Below are positions 34,377 to 45,401 of a DNA stretch of 64,000 bases, piece after piece; position 1 is the first letter of the stretch, and every line of letters begins with the position of its first letter. Position numbers and translations under genes: made by a program. Source of the DNA: Marsupella aquatica (lineage: Eukaryota; Marchantiophyta); the NCBI GenBank assembly GCA_973895155.1, contig OZ316897.1, forward strand, positions 11,532,001-11,596,000, written 5' to 3'. The notes beneath the pieces were generated by a model that did no database searches, was not told the DNA's origin, and saw nothing but the letters and a program-made list of their open reading frames with translations.

Positions 34377-37300
34377 ATGGAGTTGTATTACCACGTCGTG
34401 TTCTGGGTTCTAGTGATGGTTCTTGGAGCATTGGAATTCAGCAAGAGCAGCAAGGATCGCGTAGCTACCACCTCCGCATTCACGGCCTTCAAGAACAACT
34501 ATCTTGTCGTCTATTCTCTCATGATGGGTATGTTTGTTTGGTCGTCGTTTTCAGTGTTGTCTGGATTTTCAGATCTCGTCTCAAGCTGAGCCTTGGGAGT
34601 CGTCTAGGCTAATACCGTGGCTCCCGTCACGCTGAGCTAGCGGCTGTGTGGGCTGTGAATGCCGAATACAAGTCCATTGGTGCACATTTCTCTTGTGTAT
34701 TCTTTTCCCATAATCTGTTCCCAATTGGACTGGGTCTGATGGTTGGTTGTTACGACATTGCTGATAGCTTTACCCCGGGGCTGGATCCGAGGGCTAAATG
34801 ATTACTTGATTTCTTGTTGTACCATCATTTGCTCTCGATTGAGTCGAGTTGGTGGTTTGTAGTCGAGGAAATGCTGATGTTTGAAGTGTTCTCATGCTTT
34901 ATTTTCAGCTGGAGACTGGATGCAAGGGCCATACGTGTACGCCCTCTATGATCATTATGGATATTCGGAGGGTGACATCGGCCAGCTATTTATTGCTGGC
35001 TTCGGATCCTCGATGCTCTTCGGAACAATCGTGGGTTCCCTTGCCGATAAACAGTGAGTGTAGTTGTTTATGACGTGTATGGGAGTGCAGTTGTGCTTAA
35101 GGTCATCATTCATTCCACTATTAGTGCTACTGTGGTATTATCATTGTCGGTGGTTTGTGAATTGACGACTTTGGGTGTATCGAAATGTTATCTGTGCAGC
35201 GGACGGAAGAGGGCAAGTATCACGTATTGTGTCACCTACATTTTGAGTTGCCTTACGAAACACTCACCGAATTACAGAGTGCTTATGCTGGGCCGCATCT
35301 TGGGCGGTATAGCGACGTCGCTGCTGTTCTCGGCATTTGAGTCATGGCTGGTTGCTGAACACTTCAAGGTAGATTACTAAAATCTGTCGGTGGTTTACTT
35401 GTATTTTACTTCAACGATACCCTCCTTTTCCTTTTCTTGGTACTCTGGCTGTTCATCCATAGCTTTTGCTTCATGGATTGGGTCGATAGTAGGATAAATT
35501 CCTTGCCTGACAATTGTATATAATTAATTGCCTTGCAGAGGGGCTTCGAGGCACAGTGGTTGTCCTTGACATTCTCCAAAGCTGTTTTCCTTGGGAATGG
35601 GCTCATAGCTATCTTGGCCGGTCTCCTCGCCAACACTCTGGCGGGCACACTCGGCTTCGGTCCAGTTTCCCCATTCGATGCGGCAGCTGTCGTTCTGGCA
35701 GTGGGCATGGGCATTATTATTTTCACTTGGCCAGAAAACTATGGTGATCCTTCCGAAAGCAAGAATTTGATCTCTCAGTTTCACGCAGCAGCTTCGGCCA
35801 TTGCCTCTGGTAAGCCACAGAACGAAGGAAAAATGTAGCTTTCAGGTCAATCGTCATGTTTTCTAATGACAACGGATCTCAGTGTGTTTGGATCCTTCAG
35901 ACTACAAATTACAACTCAAACCTTTATGTCGTTACCCGCGTTTTATTCCTTAAGTCGGCTACATTTTAATTAACTATGCTCAATTATCTCTTCTTTGAAT
36001 CTTACAACAAAGTTTGGTGAATTGAATGGGGATATTATCACGTTGCGAAATGGACTGACCTATGTGCTGTGCTTGAATGACCTGTAATAGACGAGAAAAT
36101 CGCTCTTCTTGGAGCCATTCAGTCTCTATTCGAGGGTTCCATGTATACTTTTGTGTTTTTGTGGACCCCAGCTCTGAGTCCACATCATGAGAGTATACCA
36201 CACGGATTCATCTTCGCCACTTTCATGCTCTCCTCAATGCTAGGGAGTTCTTTGGCTTCTCGCTTGTCTGCGAATTCGGCCCTCAAGGTGGAAAGCTATA
36301 TGCAAATTGTATTTCTAGTCTCGGCCGGGTCTCTTCTTCTCCCGGTCCTAATCAGCGTAAGTCAGGAGATCCAAACTCTGCGTACTTACAGCTAATTATA
36401 CTTGCCTCTCTACGCATTCTCATGTTAGCCAGTCGCGCAAGTGTGGATATGTCAGTGTCTATGCCTTTAAACTGCTTTCTCAGAGCTCCTAATGGAAATG
36501 GGACTTACCGTCTTTTCTTAATGCTTGCAAGCTGCCTTTTACTATCTGGAAAATTTCCTAATTAGATCCCTTCGTATGCAGCTACCTGTTTCGTGGATTG
36601 TATATGATTACTGCATCCGTCTTAAGTTGGTTTAATAGGCCATGTTGAAGTTAATGTAATTGGATTGCCCAAATCTGATTATTGGGACCGTCGGACAACA
36701 ATTGAATAGGATGCCAGAGTCGTTGGCTTTGATGTTGTTTTGTTGGATTTCATTTAGACACTGAGTCAAAGAAAGCATAAGCACGAAGCCTCATATTACT
36801 TCGTTCAAATGTCCTTGCTCCTTTTGGATTGACTTCTTCAATTGCTCCAAGACCTATGAAAGGAAGTGGACGGAATCAAACTGACATGCAAATTGATCAT
36901 GCCATGCGTGCTGCAGTTGATGGTTGTCGAAGGGCCGAGTACAGATGACATATCTTTTTCAGGCCGGTTGCTGCTGTTGGGATTCTGCGTTTTTGAAAGC
37001 TGCGTAGGTGTCTTCTGGCCATCGATCATGAAGATGAGATCGCAGTATATTCCAGAGGAATCGAGAAGCACAATCATGAACTTTTTCCGAATTCCTCTCA
37101 ATATATTTGTCTGTGTCGTGCTTTACAATGTAAGCTCCGATACCTTTCCTTTTTACAGTTGCCGGGTCCCATCGATAACTTGCATGTTTGTTTTCTTCGT
37201 TATCACAGCTCCTTTGCTTTCGCTTTTGTGACATTCTTTTCTTGGTCGTTTATCTTGTTGCAGGTGAGTGCCTTCCCGATTTCGGGGATGTTCGCCATGT

Positions 37301-39076
37301 GTTCCGTCTTCCTCCTTATGGCAGCAGTTCTTCAACGAAGACTCCATGTTGTGGCTGACAAGCACCAAAGATTGAGTACGTATTTCTAGTGCATCTTTCA
37401 CCTAACTCACCTAGCTTCTTCTGATGTCGGACAGTAGTCAGTCTAACTTTGGCTGAGCTAGCAGATTATTTCCGAATGCTGAAGATATCTGAGAATTTTC
37501 ATGTTAACTCGCATTTAATTGTGTGCGACCACCGTAGATGAGGGTGAATTCAGTACGGCATCTGATTACTTGTCGTACATTTCTGCCACATGTAGGAGAT
37601 ATTGCCACAGCAGTGCTTTCAGATATTGACAGCATTTCCACCGCTGTCTCCTCTTCCCCCAGTGAGCCTTCTCCTTCTCCATGCAAACCTCGTCAAGGCC
37701 CCCCTTACCCTGCCTTGCCTTCTAAACCATTGCCTTCCACAACGCTGACCCACCGGAATTTCTACTTATCCTCAGGGTTACCTCGTAGGCCTACAATGAA
37801 CTCTCGTCCTCTACTCTTAACTAGACCCGGTTTCTTTAGTATTCCCCTTTTGAGACACCCTCCGTTGATTCCCGTCCGGTCTTGAGTCCTGCCACTGAGG
37901 CCAAGATATACCAAATTATCGTCACAGCAAAATTTAGGAGTACTGACTATGGGAGTGATGGTTCTCTTCTACATCAACCCTTAGCTGTTGTAATATATGG
38001 GTTCTACTGCAGAATTGTTCATCTGCACTAGAACCTCTCCCTTAAGCTCTCAACTTACCCCTCAGGTGCTGTATAGCAGCCTTGTGTCCCTGTCTCCTAT
38101 TCTTTCCTCATATTTATCTCCTATGAGGAGTTATAAAACTAATTGTAACCTGGTGTGGAATTGAAGGGCGTTCGTTGATAATATATCTGATCCCCTCGTT
38201 GTCGTGGGTATCACAGTCTTTATTAGCTTCACTACCTTCCTGTGTGCATGACAACAAAGGCTGATGTAACTCTCATCAGAGTGAGCAACTGTCCATTTCT
38301 TCGGTATCTTCAAACCAATCGGTAGTCGGGGGGATAGTTCTGTCGAATTTGGACAAGGGAGGGCGTTTCTGGGCATGGAGAGTTTCCTCCCCTCTCAGAG
38401 AACTTCCGCGTAAATTAAAATGGGATATGGGCCTGGAAAACTGAACCGGATAGCACACTATAGCTACAACGTGCTTCGTTTTCTGGGATTGCCGGGAAGG
38501 ATGGGATGGATCCATGAACATCACGTGAGCTTTGAGGACCTGTCATGTAGATAGGCTGTTTTTCTCTCGAGCTGTACGCCGGGCAGGACATTGCCCCGTT
38601 TCATCTGCTATGTGGTGTTCAATTGATCTCTACTGGTGATCACTGCTGGGATAATATATAACGAAACCCTCAATCACGAAAGTCAGCTGGATATGCTTCT
38701 TACCATTATGGACTTCCACCTGTGCTATAGAAGAAGCAACCTTTCGCTCTAGATAAAAGTCCCGTAGACGAATTCTTCGCCACATTTGCACCAGTCACTG
38801 AAGATAGTTACCTTGAGCTTTTGTCTGCAGTCTCGAGCCTAAGGTTCTCATCTAGCTAAATGTGTGTGAAGTGGTAATAACTCCCTCAACTTGTAGAGTG
38901 GGCCCAGTACTACAGAATGTCATTTTGCTGTACAAGATTGGAACTAAGGAAGTTAGCAAATTGAACTAGTCATGTGTTGCTGCTTACTCAAACAATGTGG
39001 TTTTGCAGAAATCTCAGAAGAATCCTGGGTCCAGTCCAAGGACGATCCCGAAGCAGAGCCTCTAAACCACCACTAG
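34377..39076 (+). CDS. MFS transporter of the molybdate-anion transporter (MOT2/MFSD5) family
   Basis: A major facilitator family membrane protein; eukaryotic relatives (MFSD5, algal and plant MOT2) transport molybdate, so that substrate is inferred. Eight exons, all in phase: 34377-34527, 34909-35053, 35200-35368, 35539-35809, 36091-36356, 36917-37129, 37264-37375, 39009-39076, giving 464 aa, the usual family length. The N-terminus MELYYHVVFWVLVMVLGALE is the first membrane helix. GDWMQGPYVYALY follows, then GSLADKHGRKRA, the MFS motif A between helices 2 and 3. Later markers are GRILGGIATSLLFSAFESWL, FTWPENYGD, GLEGSMYTF-like FEGSMYTFVFLW, FESCVGVFWPSIMKMRSQYI and RSTIMNFFRIPLN, which are highly conserved in this family. 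The last intron is long (about 1.6 kb), and the final exon adds a short acidic cytosolic tail ending EPLNHH. The frame running past 37375 to a stop at 37389 is a read-through alternative. Confidence 0.93.
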
Positions 39077-39939
39077 GCTTAATTGGGCCATACCACCACT
39101 AGACTTGATTGGTCGATGGCCCGATTCTGCAACATGATGGACACCCGTATAGCCACAGTAAAATTCTGGGGCATGCTTTTCGGAAGACTGCTAATCTAGG
39201 TTGGTCAATAAACCAGTGGCAGGTTGCGCACCCAGTGCACCACAGGTTAACCACTGGCAACAGTCTCAGAGTGGGTGGATCAGACGGAGTGCCTCTCATT
39301 TAATATTTCAAGACTAGTGGACCAGTCATACCATTCTTCCCATAGCTGTAGGGAAACAGATGCAGAGTACCCTTGCATCTCGAGGGTGCTTGACCATTAT
39401 CTCATCAATGGTTCTCGACCATTCAGCTTCGATGTTGCTAATTCTTCTCATTCTTCGTGAGGCTTACGGGGTTACTGTGTAAGTGATTTCTAGTTTCAGC
39501 GCACGGTGTATCTTCATGTCTGCCTGCCACATAATCTAAGTCAATGGGTGGCGTGTAAATTTCGATGTTATTATCAGGCTCATGTGGACATTTTTGTCGA
39601 CTAAAGAATTGTAAGTAACCGCGATCGTGAAGTAGTGGACGCATTGCAATTATGCACCTTATTCTTGTTGGAATGAGGCATGGACTACTTGTTTCCTCAG
39701 TTTTGACATTTTCCCATTCCATTGCTTAATGCTCCCGTGGACTAGCCCATGAACTATGCAACCCTATGGGCCCATTCACTTCACTCATTCACACCCTTTT
39801 TGTGTCTAACAACTACTAAAGAACAAAGCTTGACCTTCAATATCTCCCTTGACATCTAAGTTAAGGGGCCCTTAACATAATGTCCTTGGGTTCAGCTTGG
39901 AAAGAGCTTTTTCAAACTACACTAATAGCTCTAGTTTTA

Positions 39940-40165
39940 ACCCTTCGCTGTTCCAAAAGTTTTTGAGCAGCTAATTTTGACGTTTGCAGTTCCAAAAGTT
40001 TTGGAGCAGCTGGTTTTGATATTGAGAGTTTCAGCTAATTTTGAAATTGAGGGTCTCCGCCAGCAGCTAATTTTGGCACTGAAGATTACTTTGCAGCTCC
40101 AAAAATCTGAGCAGCTAGTTTTGGCATTGAAATTTGCAGCTGGTTTTGAGATTGAAGATCTTCCC
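39940..40165. repeat. Degenerate short repeat based on GAGCAGCTNNTTTTGNNATT
   Basis: The words AGCAGCTAATTTTG, AGCAGCTGGTTTTG and GCAGCTAGTTTTGGCATTGA recur about seven times at irregular 25-45 bp spacing, mixed with TTCCAAAAGTTTT. It looks like an old minisatellite. Confidence 0.6.
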
Positions 40166-40389
40166 CTATGTTGGCTGATGATCTCGCTCCAATGGGATCT
40201 ATTTTGGGGGGTTTGTTAAATCACATCTGCCCACATAACAACCCCATTTCCTGCTTCGCTGCTGCTCATTCCTGTCTGTCCATGAGTCATATATTCAAAT
40301 TTTCAATCAGAATTGTGACTTCCAAATTTCCAAAGATGATTCTCAATTTTTTTGTCATGTTTTGGTCATCATATTTTGTCACAATTTAC

Positions 40390-41030
40390 TCTTCAGTGTG
40401 ATATGTATTATATGAACAGAAAAACAGGTTAGGTAGCACTCTGTAGGGGTTGCAAAAGACGATGCATGGGGGTCGCAAATGACTATGTATGGGGTTTATA
40501 TGTGTGCTATATGAACAGAAACGAGAGTTTATGAACAAAAAAGAGGCTTTCGTTACATTCTGTAGGGGTTGCAAAAGTCTATCCATAGGGTTTGGAAAGT
40601 CTATAATAGTGTACTATATGAACGGAAATGAGAATTTAGTTATAGTTCATAGGTGCAACTCATCAGTGTCATCTATGTACTACATAAAAAGTTTGTCCAT
40701 AGAGGTTGGAAAGTTTATCCATAGGGTTGACATGTGTACTATATGAACAGAAACGATAGTTTCGTTACAGGCCATAGTTGTTACTCATGAGTGTCATATC
40801 TCATATGAACAAAGAGGAGGGTTTAGTGAAACTCTGGAGGGGTTGCAAATGTCTATCCATAGGGGCTGAAAAGTCTGTCCATAGAGTTGACATATGTACT
40901 ATATGAACGACGAGAGTTTCGTTACAGTCCATAGGTGTTGCAAAAGTCTATCCACAGGGTGTCCAGACAGGTTGCAAAAGTTTATCCAGAGGGCTGCAAA
41001 TGTGGAAGTCCGTCCATCAGGCTTCAATTT
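40390..41030. repeat. Degenerate minisatellite, units of about 60-110 bp
   Basis: Recurring elements are TATATGAACAGAAACGAGAGTTT-like stretches, TCGTTACA, GTAGGGGTTGCAAAAG and TCTATCCATAGGG, arranged in a loose order five to seven times. The variation among units indicates age. Confidence 0.6.
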
Positions 41031-41194
41031 CATTACGTGATAATGTCTAGCGTAGCCTAGCTATGGTGGCTACATCTTCTGGGCAAGGAATATCTTGAAT
41101 GTTTGGGCTAGTTGTGGCTCAAGGTGGGCCCTAATTACAAGTCAGGGAACTATTAATATGTATACGTAGGTTACTTACAGCACAATCCTCCATC

Positions 41195-41286
41195 GCCGAC
41201 CTTGTTCACCAGTATCTAGTCTAGATCTTACTATAAAAGTGCCGACCTTGTTCACCAATATCTAGTCTAGATCTTACTATAAAAGT
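41195..41286. repeat. 46-bp tandem duplication
   Basis: Two almost identical units start GCCGACCTTGTTCACC at 41195 and 41241 and end CTTACTATAAAAGT. They abut the next array directly. Confidence 0.85.
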
Positions 41287-41463
41287 GCAAACCTAAGTAT
41301 ACTTTTAAGGGCCTAGGTCTGGACTGAAGTCTCTAGACACTAATAACTCCCAATACACACTAACTCCCAATAAAAGTGCAAACCTAAGTATACTTTTAAG
41401 GGCCTAGGTCTGGACTGAAGTCTCTAGACACTAATAACTCCCAATACACACTAACTCCCAATA
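41287..41463. repeat. 91-bp tandem duplication
   Basis: Units start GCAAACCTAAGTATAC at 41287 and 41378 and are nearly identical through CTCTAGACACTAATAACTCC. Each unit carries an internal doubled ACTCCCAATA segment. Confidence 0.85.
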
Positions 41464-41480
41464 CAGATAAAATTGATAAT

Positions 41481-41857
41481 GAGGTTCATTAAGATCAAAA
41501 TTTTAGATTGAGGATGGACAAAAGTGACATTGACTTCAAATAAAGAAAAAACTGGAATGAGAAAGAAAAAGATTGAGGTTCATTAAGATCAAAATTTAAG
41601 ATTGAGGATGGACAAAAGTGACATTGACTTCAAATAAAGAAAAAACTGGAATGAGAAAGAAAAAGATTGAGGTTCATTAAGATCAAAATTTAAGATTGAG
41701 GATGGACAAAAGTGACATTGACTTCAAATAAAGAAAAAACTGGAATGAGAAAGATAAAAATTGAGGTTCATTAAGATCAAAATTTTAGATTGAGGATGGA
41801 CAAAAGTGACATTGACGTCAAATTAAGAAAAAACTGGAATGAGAATGGACAAAAAAC
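41481..41857. repeat. 94-bp tandem repeat, four copies
   Basis: Units start GAGGTTCATTAAGATC at 41481, 41575, 41669 and 41763, a constant 94-bp period. They are A-rich and differ by only a few substitutions, so expansion was recent. The last unit degenerates near 41850. Confidence 0.9.
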
Positions 41858-42111
41858 AAAGATGGGGCAAAGACTAACCCAAATAACATATGAATTTTAT
41901 TATGCAATATTTCTCTTCAAATTTATTTACATTCAAAGAACGGGTCATCTAGCTAGTCTATACCATCGATATAGTAGAGAGGGGACGTGCTGTCCCTGCA
42001 TGGGCATTGGATTTGAGGGATTCATCTCAGGTATGAACTCTTCTCTTTAGTAAACTTGTGGCTTGTCCGGGACCATTCCATAATAGTCGGGCTTAGTCTG
42101 GCTAGCCGTTT

Positions 42112-42130
42112 AAACCCTAAACCCTAAACA
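42112..42130 (+). repeat. Short interstitial telomere-type repeat
   Basis: AAACCCTAAACCCTAAAC is two and a half units of the plant telomere repeat CCCTAAA. It sits at the edge of a broken lectin-kinase fragment, which fits insertion during repair of a chromosome break. It also matches a telo-box promoter element. Confidence 0.7.
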
Positions 42131-42435
42131 TTCACCTCCCATGGACCAGCCAAGGACCAGCTCGAGACCTCGTGAGAAATGCTGATGAAACATCAATTGC
42201 TGGACCCTGCTGCTGAAACCAGAAAAGAACTATAATTCCATACGATCACTCGCACGGTGAGCTTTGGCATTCCGTCTCATCAAGTTTTCCTTGGTCTCCT
42301 ACTCATCATCTGCACCTTATACAGACAAAAATCTTCGACTGACTGCACAAGTTGCTAGGATGCACGACATCCACCCAAGCATGCTAGATCAAGGTCCATA
42401 AAGTTTTATCTACAAAGCACCCAGCACAGCAGGAA
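42131..42435 (+). pseudogene. Broken copy of the membrane-spanning part of a lectin receptor kinase
   Basis: About 300 bp resemble 43986-44260 of the intact kinase gene 1.8 kb downstream. Shared words in the same order include ATGGACCAG, TTATACAGAC, CGACTGACTGCACA/CGGCTGACTGCACA, CACGACATC, CCAAGCATG and ATCAAGGTCC. The fragment covers the end of the lectin domain, the membrane segment and the juxtamembrane part, with substitutions, indels and an early stop (GGTCCATAA). No kinase domain follows, so it cannot encode a receptor. Confidence 0.75.
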
Positions 42436-42436
42436 G

Positions 42437-42505
42437 GGCGGATCGATCTCGGGATTTGGCAGATCGACCTCGGGATATGACGGATCCATCTCGGGTATGG
42501 CTCCA
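42437..42505. repeat. Three short tandem units with GATCNATCTCGGGAT
   Basis: GGATCGATCTCGGGATTTGG, AGATCGACCTCGGGATATGA and GGATCCATCTCGGGTATGG follow one another with a period of about 21 bp. Confidence 0.7.
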
Positions 42506-43214
42506 CTTTGACGTCTCCCATTGATACGTTACCTTGCGAAGTTTCAGACTCATTGATTCATCCTCGAATATGCCTGTGTCTTATGTTCTGTTTCCATTGA
42601 TTGTCGATCTTTTTATTTGAAGTAACGGAAATTGACAGGTACCGCCCATGCACGATATGTTTTCGAGAACTTTTTCAATATGGGCCCAGACGTTTTCCAT
42701 TCCTGCTTTAATTACTTTGAACTCCGTACTTCAGTCTAGAAAACAGGGAACGAACTAATACAGAGACCTCGTAACAAACAATGCTCTCTTCCCTCGCGTT
42801 CTCCGCTTTGGGAATACTTTTGATGTTACTCTTGTCCTTTCCTGCTGTCGTATTCTTTTTCTTTCGCATAAATTTTCCAGCTTAATATACAGTCCGCAAA
42901 ACCTTGTTTGGTCGAAGACGAGTACACTCTCATCAACTACCAAACAAGGAACAACCGAAATCGTTGAAGAAATGTACACTCTACATTCTGGAAGTGCCTG
43001 ATGCTCGAGACCGGTTTACAAAATGTGAAATTAAGGCTTAGCCAAGTGCGGGCCGGGTTCGGCCAATCTTTTGCTGGAAATCGGTGTGAAGCTCATCGAG
43101 CTCCGGTGAGTCTTAGCTGTCCTCGATCGATTTCAACTGTCAATCCTCTAATCATATGCTTTATATGACTAGATAGTTGAGTACAACAACGTCCTGTTAA
43201 ATGCAATTCCGAGG

Positions 43215-45401
43215 ATGGGTCTGCTCAGAGGCAACAGTGGTGCTCGCACAGTTGGATGGCGGGTCATATTGCTGTTAATGGTCCGTGTGATTTCTCTACT
43301 GTCGGTAGCTCTGGGACAGAATCCTATCGCCTTTTCGTACTTCGATAAACCAAACCACTGGCAAGGGACTGACAACCCCGCTGACACCAGTGAACTAAAC
43401 GGCGAAAACATAACATGTACCTTACAGTCTCAATCAAACGGCACGAATCTGACGCGGATGTGTCTTTACAAGAACCCTGTCAAGTTGCAGACAGAGCCAT
43501 GCCCTTGTTTGACAGCATCCTTCGGCACCATGTTTAGGGTCCTGCCTGACATATTATTTAGTGCTCCGGGTAGTCCTGAAGCCCATCTAATTATGGCTTT
43601 CATCATCGCCAACAAGTCTTCCACTCAGGCTGAGGGCGGTCACAATTTTGGAGTGACAATACACTTTACCCCAGATTTGCCGGGCCAGAGTCTGTTTCGC
43701 GCTCATGTCGGAGTGGACTTCATTAGTCTGAGGCCAGTGGAAACTCTCCTAATCGATTGGGAACTCACTGTGTGGATACAATACGATGCTACAAACAAGA
43801 GCCTAGATGTATACGCAGGTCAATTTGAACTGAAGCCTCCCTCGCCCATCATCTCCACCGGGATCGATCTATCGCAAACGCTCTCCGGGCCCATGTTCGT
43901 CGGATTTCACGGATCAATCTCGAATATGAGCTTGGATATGAGCTCAGATTATTTTACTTCACATCATAGCCAAATAGTTGGGTGGACATTCAACTCCAAT
44001 GGACCAGCTCCAGACATACCTAGAAATTCCGATGGAACAATACGGATGAAACGACAAGTACTCCCGGTTGACAAGTTTCTCGGCATGATTCCGGCCGGAA
44101 TTATTTGCATTATTTGTCTGTATATCATCCAGAAATTATACAGACGAAATGCTCGGCTGACTGCACATGTTGCTCGGATACACGACATCGATCCAAGCAT
44201 GTTGGATCAAGGTCCCACAACCTTCACGTACAAAGAATTGACCACAGCTACAAACGCGTTCAGCTCCAGCCAACTACTGGGAAGCGGTGGATTTGGATCT
44301 GTCTACTTTGGAAAGCTATTGCTGAAGAGAGGCGCGGAGCCAATCCAGATAGCAGTGAAACGAATATCTGCAACCTCAGACCAAGGGGCTTCAGAATTTC
44401 TGGCCGAGGTGAAGATCATTGGTCAAGTGCAACACCGCAACCTTGTTCGACTGCTAGGCTGGTGTCACGAAAGAGGTGAACTGCTGCTCGTGTACGATTA
44501 CATGCCTAACGGAAGTGTAGACCACCATCTTTACCAGAGCACACCGGGAGAGAAACAGACTGTCCTCACCTGGTCAAGACGATTAAAGATTGTGAGTGGA
44601 GTGGCTACAGCCCTCGTCTTTCTACATGATGAGTGGCACCAACGAGTTATACACAGGGATTTAAAGTCGTCAAACATTATGTTGGATTTCGATTTCAATG
44701 CTCGACTGGGAGACTTTGGACTTGCGCGTACTTCTGAACATGACAAGGAACTACTGTGTACAGCAGTTGCAGGAACTCGAGGATATCTGGCTCCAGAGCT
44801 TCCAGTGACATTTCAACCTACGGAGAAGACTGATGTCTACCGTTTTGGAGCAGTGGTGCTGGAGTTAGCCACAGGCAAGAAGCCTATGCTTTCAAGAGAA
44901 GATAAAAAATCCTTGAAAGAAATGTTCCTGGTCGACTGGGTTTGGAGTCTTTACCGAGACGATGCCCTTTTGGACGCAGCTGATCGTAGCCTACACAATG
45001 CATACGATCCCCGCGAGATGATCATGTTTATGAAGATTGGGCTTTTGTGCTGCCATCCCAACCCCGATGAGAGACCGACTATGAGAGATGTGATAAACAT
45101 TTGGAAAGGGTTAAGTCCGTTTCCGCCGGTACCCCGCTCGAGACCTGTTCCGGTTTTTCCTTCACACAGTCAAGGGGATGACACGACAGTCTTATTTACT
45201 AGTAGTAGTAAGGATTGGGCAGATCAGTCAAGGAGCTCTGGAACGTCCGCATTGGATCGTGATGGTCAGACGGCTCTCACGATTACTTCACAACATGATG
45301 CGGATTCGCCTCCATTGGACGATATCGAAGGAGGGGAAGGTGGCTCTGCACATAACACACTGCGTTACAGGCCACGCACTACTAATTCACTTCCCTTCTA
45401 G
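43215..45401 (+). CDS. L-type lectin-domain receptor-like kinase, single exon
   Basis: A 728-residue plasma-membrane receptor kinase of the L-type lectin class, which sense extracellular ligands and phosphorylate Ser/Thr. The signal peptide lies at about residues 12-34 (VILLLMVRVISLLSVALG). The lectin-like ectodomain spans 36-265, with N-glycosylation sites such as NITC, NGTN and NKSS, and ends in the family word IVGWTFNSNG. The membrane helix is about 287-306 with basic stop RRNAR. The kinase domain spans about 350-635: glycine loop LGSGGFGSV (355-363), VAIK-type Lys382 (IAVKR), HRD (480-482) in VIHRDLKSSNIMLD, DFG (500-502), GTRGYLAPE and VYRFGAVVLELATGKKP. All catalytic residues are present. 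The C-terminal 90 residues are Ser/Pro/Asp-rich. The ectodomain lacks the usual Val-(Glu)-Phe-Asp-Thr and Asn-His-Val-Gly-Ile-Asp metal-binding words. The start at 43215 gives a proper signal peptide. Confidence 0.95.
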   Translation: MGLLRGNSGARTVGWRVILLLMVRVISLLSVALGQNPIAFSYFDKPNHWQGTDNPADTSELNGENITCTLQSQSNGTNLTRMCLYKNPVKLQTEPCPCLTASFGTMFRVLPDILFSAPGSPEAHLIMAFIIANKSSTQAEGGHNFGVTIHFTPDLPGQSLFRAHVGVDFISLRPVETLLIDWELTVWIQYDATNKSLDVYAGQFELKPPSPIISTGIDLSQTLSGPMFVGFHGSISNMSLDMSSDYFTSHHSQIVGWTFNSNGPAPDIPRNSDGTIRMKRQVLPVDKFLGMIPAGIICIICLYIIQKLYRRNARLTAHVARIHDIDPSMLDQGPTTFTYKELTTATNAFSSSQLLGSGGFGSVYFGKLLLKRGAEPIQIAVKRISATSDQGASEFLAEVKIIGQVQHRNLVRLLGWCHERGELLLVYDYMPNGSVDHHLYQSTPGEKQTVLTWSRRLKIVSGVATALVFLHDEWHQRVIHRDLKSSNIMLDFDFNARLGDFGLARTSEHDKELLCTAVAGTRGYLAPELPVTFQPTEKTDVYRFGAVVLELATGKKPMLSREDKKSLKEMFLVDWVWSLYRDDALLDAADRSLHNAYDPREMIMFMKIGLLCCHPNPDERPTMRDVINIWKGLSPFPPVPRSRPVPVFPSHSQGDDTTVLFTSSSKDWADQSRSSGTSALDRDGQTALTITSQHDADSPPLDDIEGGEGGSAHNTLRYRPRTTNSLPF

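Larger units (their letters stand above)
39077..42111. other. Repeat-rich intergenic region downstream of the transporter
   Basis: No supported gene. The first 800 bp hold the transporter 3' flank. From 39.9 kb onward most of the sequence is made of degenerate or clean tandem arrays, listed individually. ORFs are short and follow the repeats. Confidence 0.55.

Noticed and set aside
33811-34431. 206-codon minus-strand ORF
   Set aside because: It overlaps the leader and first exon of the transporter on the other strand and consists of low-complexity Pro/Ser/Leu from purine-rich DNA.
41481-41857. CRISPR-like array
   Set aside because: The 94-bp units are contiguous with no unique spacers, and the genome is eukaryotic.
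42112-42130. Chromosome end
   Set aside because: Only two and a half telomere units, with ordinary sequence on both sides.
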